DNA from: JBNKHG01 sp050290225
GTDB lineage: Bacteria > Pseudomonadota > Gammaproteobacteria > Pseudomonadales > Cellvibrionaceae
NCBI GenBank assembly: GCA_050290225.1
Contig: JBNKHG010000062.1
Location: 1-53,995 of the forward strand
Reading direction: 5' to 3'
DNA: 53,995 bases
The position numbers and the translations under genes were made by a program. The first letter of the stretch is position 1, and the number at the start of each line of letters is the position of its first letter. The notes under the pieces are model-generated. The model was not told the DNA's origin, searched no databases, and saw only the letters and a program-made list of their open reading frames with translations. Shown one piece after another: positions 51,032-53,995 of this stretch.

Positions 51032-51922
51032 TCAAAGCTTTTCAATTAAAAAATCAATGAAGCTTCTCACCTTCGATGATATGTACTTGCGATTCGGATA
51101 GATCAAAAAAATATCTACAGTGACAGGTTCAAAATTACCAAATAAAAGAACTAAATCACCTCTTTCTATCTCATCGGTTAGAACCAATTTTGGTACTCTT
51201 GCAATACCCTGCCCATCTATGCACATTGCCAACTCCATTTCTGCACTATTGGTTAATAAGTGACTATCGACTTTTACCGTGCTTTGTCGGCCAACTTCAT
51301 CTTGATACTGCCATATATTTTGATTAACAGTAGATCGGAAATTAATAGTACGGTGATGACCTAATTCATCAGGAGATTGAGGTATTCCCCATTTCTCCAA
51401 ATAACTGGGTGCAGCAATAGTTACAATATCGACACTTGTCAATTTTCGGCTAATTAAGCTTGAATCTGGTAGTTGCTCAGAAGCTCGAAGCACCAAATCA
51501 TAACCATCGGCTACTACATCGACTAATTGATCACTCAGTTCTAATTCAACAATCACCTTCGGATATAGCTCCATGTATTCGCTTAATATCGGCTTTATTT
51601 TTGCTAACGCAAAACTAACGGGACAGCTTATCCGCAAATTTCCTTTTGGGATGTGTTGTTGTCCACTTAACTGCCGCTCTACTTGCAAAGCCTCATGAAT
51701 GATGTTTTGGCATTGGCGATAATAAATTTCACCTGCTGGCGTTAGGCTTATTTTCCTCGTAGTGCGATTAAGCAGCCTGACACCTAAGCGCTTTTCAAGT
51801 CTGTTAATTTCCCCGCTGATATATGATTTGCTGTGATTTAGTAAATTGGCCGCTTTAGTAAAACTGCCACAATCAACAACCTGCTTAAAAGTCACAATAC
51901 CACTTAATAGTTGAGTATCCAT
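51032..51922 (-). CDS. LysR-family transcriptional regulator
   Basis: A 296-residue LysR regulator. The HTH (FTKAANLLNHSKSYISGEIN) and RLLNRTTRKISLT wing are typical, with a complete effector domain. The ATG at 51922 is the normal LysR N-terminus; the open frame extends 11 codons upstream. It is AT-rich (many ATT, TTA and AAA codons), unlike the core genes at 1-36 kb. It is divergent from an AzoR-type reductase 113 bp away. Confidence 0.9.
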   Translation of the reverse strand: MDTQLLSGIVTFKQVVDCGSFTKAANLLNHSKSYISGEINRLEKRLGVRLLNRTTRKISLTPAGEIYYRQCQNIIHEALQVERQLSGQQHIPKGNLRISCPVSFALAKIKPILSEYMELYPKVIVELELSDQLVDVVADGYDLVLRASEQLPDSSLISRKLTSVDIVTIAAPSYLEKWGIPQSPDELGHHRTINFRSTVNQNIWQYQDEVGRQSTVKVDSHLLTNSAEMELAMCIDGQGIARVPKLVLTDEIERGDLVLLFGNFEPVTVDIFLIYPNRKYISSKVRSFIDFLIEKL

Positions 51923-52035
51923 AACTAACTCGAATTGATAGCCACATGCGAACAATTATTTCACGCGCAAGCGGTTAATCATAGCAATAGAACAATATAC
52001 GCTTAGTTTTCCTTACAAAAACTGGGGCACTATAA

Positions 52036-52659
52036 ATGAAAAATGTTTTGATACTTAACTCTAGCCCAACTCCGGATGACAGTATTTCAACTAAGCTAAC
52101 CTCATTCTTCGAGCAAGAGTTATTGACTACTAAAGGGTTTAACATTATTACTCGCAATCTAGGCACAACACCTCCTAGTCATTTAACTGCATTGGCACTA
52201 TCCGGTTTCTTTATGGATCCAAGAGAACATAATGAAGAGCAAAAGCGAGCATTAAACGAAAGCTCAATGCTAATCAAGGAACTAGAGAATGCAGACATCA
52301 TTATTATTGGTGCTGCCATGCATAACCATACGGTGACATCTGGCCTAAAAGCTTATATAGACCAAGTAACACGACCTGGTTTAACCTTTAAATATGAGGT
52401 TGATGGTCCTCATGGATTTTTAACCAATAGAAAAGTGTTTATTATCATTTCAGCGGGTGGGGATTACAGTTCAAAAGAGTCAAGAAAATCTGATTTCGTC
52501 ACCCCTTTGCTAAAAGAAGTGTTAGGATTCATAGGCTTAGATGACATTAAATTCATCCCTGTTTTTAGCACCTATTCGAGCAGCGAAATTTCCGAGAAAA
52601 ATCAAAACGCTGCTAAAAAAACCATCAGGAATGAAGTTAGAGGTCTACAAAAACAATAG
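52036..52659 (+). CDS. azoR: FMN-dependent NADH-azoreductase (AzoR type)
   Basis: A 207-residue flavodoxin-like reductase. The N-terminal VLILNSSPTPDDSISTKL is the FMN-phosphate loop, GAAMHNHTVTSGLKAYIDQV (about residues 95-114) is the AzoR signature, and TRPGLTFKYEVDGPHGFL completes it; IIISAGGDYSS follows. AzoR enzymes reduce quinones and azo compounds with NADH. The ATG at 52036 has no strong ribosome site. The DNA is AT-rich, in step with the adjacent LysR gene. A terminator follows. Confidence 0.92.
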   Translation: MKNVLILNSSPTPDDSISTKLTSFFEQELLTTKGFNIITRNLGTTPPSHLTALALSGFFMDPREHNEEQKRALNESSMLIKELENADIIIIGAAMHNHTVTSGLKAYIDQVTRPGLTFKYEVDGPHGFLTNRKVFIIISAGGDYSSKESRKSDFVTPLLKEVLGFIGLDDIKFIPVFSTYSSSEISEKNQNAAKKTIRNEVRGLQKQ

Positions 52660-52710
52660 CGTCAATCATACCCGGGCAGTTTTGTCCGCTTTAAACCAAT
52701 CACAGTGTGT

Positions 52711-52736
52711 ACAGTAACGGTAATCACCTGACACCC
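52711..52736. repeat. 26-bp direct repeat, right copy
   Basis: ACAGTAACGGTAATCACCTG plus ACACCC, directly abutting the azoR terminator stem. It differs from the left copy (50971-50996) at two positions. Confidence 0.85.
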
Positions 52737-52756
52737 GCCCCTGGCGGGTGTTTTGT
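52731..52756 (+). terminator. Intrinsic terminator after azoR
   Basis: ACACCCGCC-CCT-GGCGGGTGT, a 9-bp stem, followed by TTTGTTT, about 75 bp after the azoR stop codon. Confidence 0.85.
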
Positions 52757-52930
52757 TTAGGCCGTTTTTTCTTCACGGGTGAAGCCACCTTTTCGGATTT
52801 CGAAGGTTTTTCAATAAAAGCCTAATGAGCGCCTCGAATAAAAGGGGACGCAAGTTTGACCTCTTGATATTTTTACCCCATTGCAATCGATAGGTTGATG
52901 AAGCCTAAGCATGCACAGACCACAGCGTAT

Positions 52931-53995
52931 TCAGTGTCGCGCCTTGCAGCCCTTTTCAATCAAGTCGACCAGGATGCGTTCAACGTTGCTGCCACCTATA
53001 CCAATCCGCGCACTTGGGGAAAGAGATGCCAGCGTCTGTGCGGCACTCTGATAGTGACCCATTACAAAGTCATTTAATGAAGAGACCAGCGCGAGTGAGG
53101 TATCACGATCTATCCCACTAGGTGTTTCGGCAATGGCTTTTTCACACCGTTCAAGCCCAGCGATATCGCCTGCGGAAGCGTACAAACCGGCCACGTGCAG
53201 TGCGATAAAGGGATGTCCCATCATTCCCCAGACCCGCTCAATATGCGTGAGCACACCTTCTCCCAACGCGGTTGTCTGGCCGGTTTGCAAATAGTCCCTG
53301 AGTAGGAAACCGCCACAATCGGCCAGCGTCAGAACGGGACCGCATGTGGTGGTTTCCGGCGCACAAAACGTTTGGTAACGTCTCATCGCCGCTTCACGAT
53401 CCCCTATCTGCCATTCCGACAAGGCTAGATGCCACTGGACGTGTCCGTACATCTGTCCCGCGCAAGCACTGGCCTCATGCACCCTGAGCCACTCCTGCAG
53501 TAACGTTGCCGACTCCTCGGCGGCACCGTCATCGTGCAGACAATGAGCCAGTCCATGTATGGAATAGAGTGCCTGGGGCCGCATCTCCAAAGCGCGTTCG
53601 ATGAGCTCACGCCCACGCCTGCGTTGCCCGGCTTCGCTGGCCGCAAACCCCAGTCGGGCGAGGAGCGCCCAATCATCCCCTAATGCCTCCGCCACGGACT
53701 CAAATACATTCAGCACGGTTTCCAGTTTTTTGGGGCCATCGTAAAAAAACATATTTCCCGTTAGCTGGGAGATCACCAACAGATCAGTAGGTGTCGATTC
53801 AATGTAGGCCAGCGCCTTTGCCCGGGTGGCACCAGGTTGATCAAGCAAGCCGATAAGAACATCGATATGTGCACGTTCCCAGTCGGATGCGTTCGGCGCC
53901 CCCTGTTCCGCAAGCTCTCGATAGACGTAGGCACCGGGATCACCCACATCCTGCGCCACGTAATAGCGGGCAGCTGCCGCCAACGCAAAATCCTT
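52931..53995 (-). CDS. TTC38-like tetratricopeptide protein, C-terminal part
   Basis: The frame is open to the window edge, so the N-terminus lies outside; 354 codons are visible. The sequence is a run of TPR-like helical pairs (RRGRELIERALEMRPQALYS, HGLAHCLHDDGAAEESATLL, MYGHVQWHLALSEWQIGDRE) resembling the TTC38 family of TPR proteins. It is a scaffold or unknown-function soluble protein. It is GC-rich again, in contrast to the azoR module just before it. A methionine-like TTG near 53983 is internal, not the start. Confidence 0.8.
   Translation of the reverse strand, partial: KDFALAAAARYYVAQDVGDPGAYVYRELAEQGAPNASDWERAHIDVLIGLLDQPGATRAKALAYIESTPTDLLVISQLTGNMFFYDGPKKLETVLNVFESVAEALGDDWALLARLGFAASEAGQRRRGRELIERALEMRPQALYSIHGLAHCLHDDGAAEESATLLQEWLRVHEASACAGQMYGHVQWHLALSEWQIGDREAAMRRYQTFCAPETTTCGPVLTLADCGGFLLRDYLQTGQTTALGEGVLTHIERVWGMMGHPFIALHVAGLYASAGDIAGLERCEKAIAETPSGIDRDTSLALVSSLNDFVMGHYQSAAQTLASLSPSARIGIGGSNVERILVDLIEKGCKARH

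Noticed and set aside
1..53995. CRISPR arrays, rRNA, tRNA, phage or plasmid replication genes
   Set aside because: None seen by reading both strands; regular spacer repeats and tRNA-like T-loops were specifically looked for.

Overview
The window looks like chromosomal DNA of a free-living or symbiotic gammaproteobacterium. Reasons: moderately high GC, Shine-Dalgarno starts, four LysR regulators each divergent from its target, an EnvZ/OmpR-type pair, DsbA and CcdA, a close DgcZ homologue, and short GC-rich palindromic intergenic repeats. The mix of c-type cytochromes, CDGSH, DUF302 and YqaA proteins would suit a marine or sulfur-oxidising lineage, but that is inference. No rRNA, tRNA, CRISPR array or origin was seen.

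Layout. 1-6.9 kb: end of a LysE-type exporter with divergent LysR; a ferredoxin/flavoreductase with an HTH-like N-terminus; a MarR-GNAT fusion; a thiamine-diphosphate 2-oxoacid decarboxylase facing an Lrp/AsnC regulator across a paired-palindrome operator. 6.9-12.6 kb: a lysine-rich miniprotein, an unrecognised coiled-coil protein, a tandem HAD protein with a DWHAT catalytic motif, a lipoprotein DsbA and a ferritin-like protein. 12.7-21.9 kb: a metal/envelope island. Its left arm (minus) has a Cu(I) P-type ATPase, SHOCT and DUF302 proteins and a Met-rich Spy-like protein. Its right arm (plus) has a response regulator and a kinase with a Met/His-rich sensor, a Cys-rich secreted protein, and two paralogous cytochromes c flanking CcdA. 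This is the best candidate for an incompletely described system. 21.9-36.9 kb: mostly housekeeping or signalling genes (CDGSH, Lrp-like RAM protein, DUF4124, HbpS-like, molybdate/sulfate permease, YqaA, HDOD, aldo/keto reductase, ABM, LEA14-like lipoprotein, PLP dehydratase, voltage-gated channel, Zn-sensing diguanylate cyclase, YnfA, solute-binding protein, chemoreceptor).

37-46.5 kb is accessory. It holds a more AT-rich run of cassette-like genes (GFA-like, methyltransferase, unknowns) with one attC-like inverted pair, an NTF2-like protein, a LysR/nitroreductase/EamA module, an adenosylcobinamide amidohydrolase preceded by a coupled 28-codon ORF, and a decayed IS3-family element. 46.5-52.7 kb holds three redox modules, each with its own regulator: AraC plus a Tat-exported monooxygenase-like protein (very AT-rich); LysR, pirin, a flavin reductase and DUF2798; and LysR plus an AzoR-type reductase bracketed by a 26-bp direct repeat. 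The window ends inside a TTC38-like TPR gene.

The metal island reads as a coherent unit: cytoplasmic Cu(I) export (ATPase), periplasmic Met-rich buffering, two-component control through a GTTACA/GATACA direct repeat, and a thiol-redox/cytochrome c branch. The accessory end reads as serial acquisition of regulator-plus-reductase modules.
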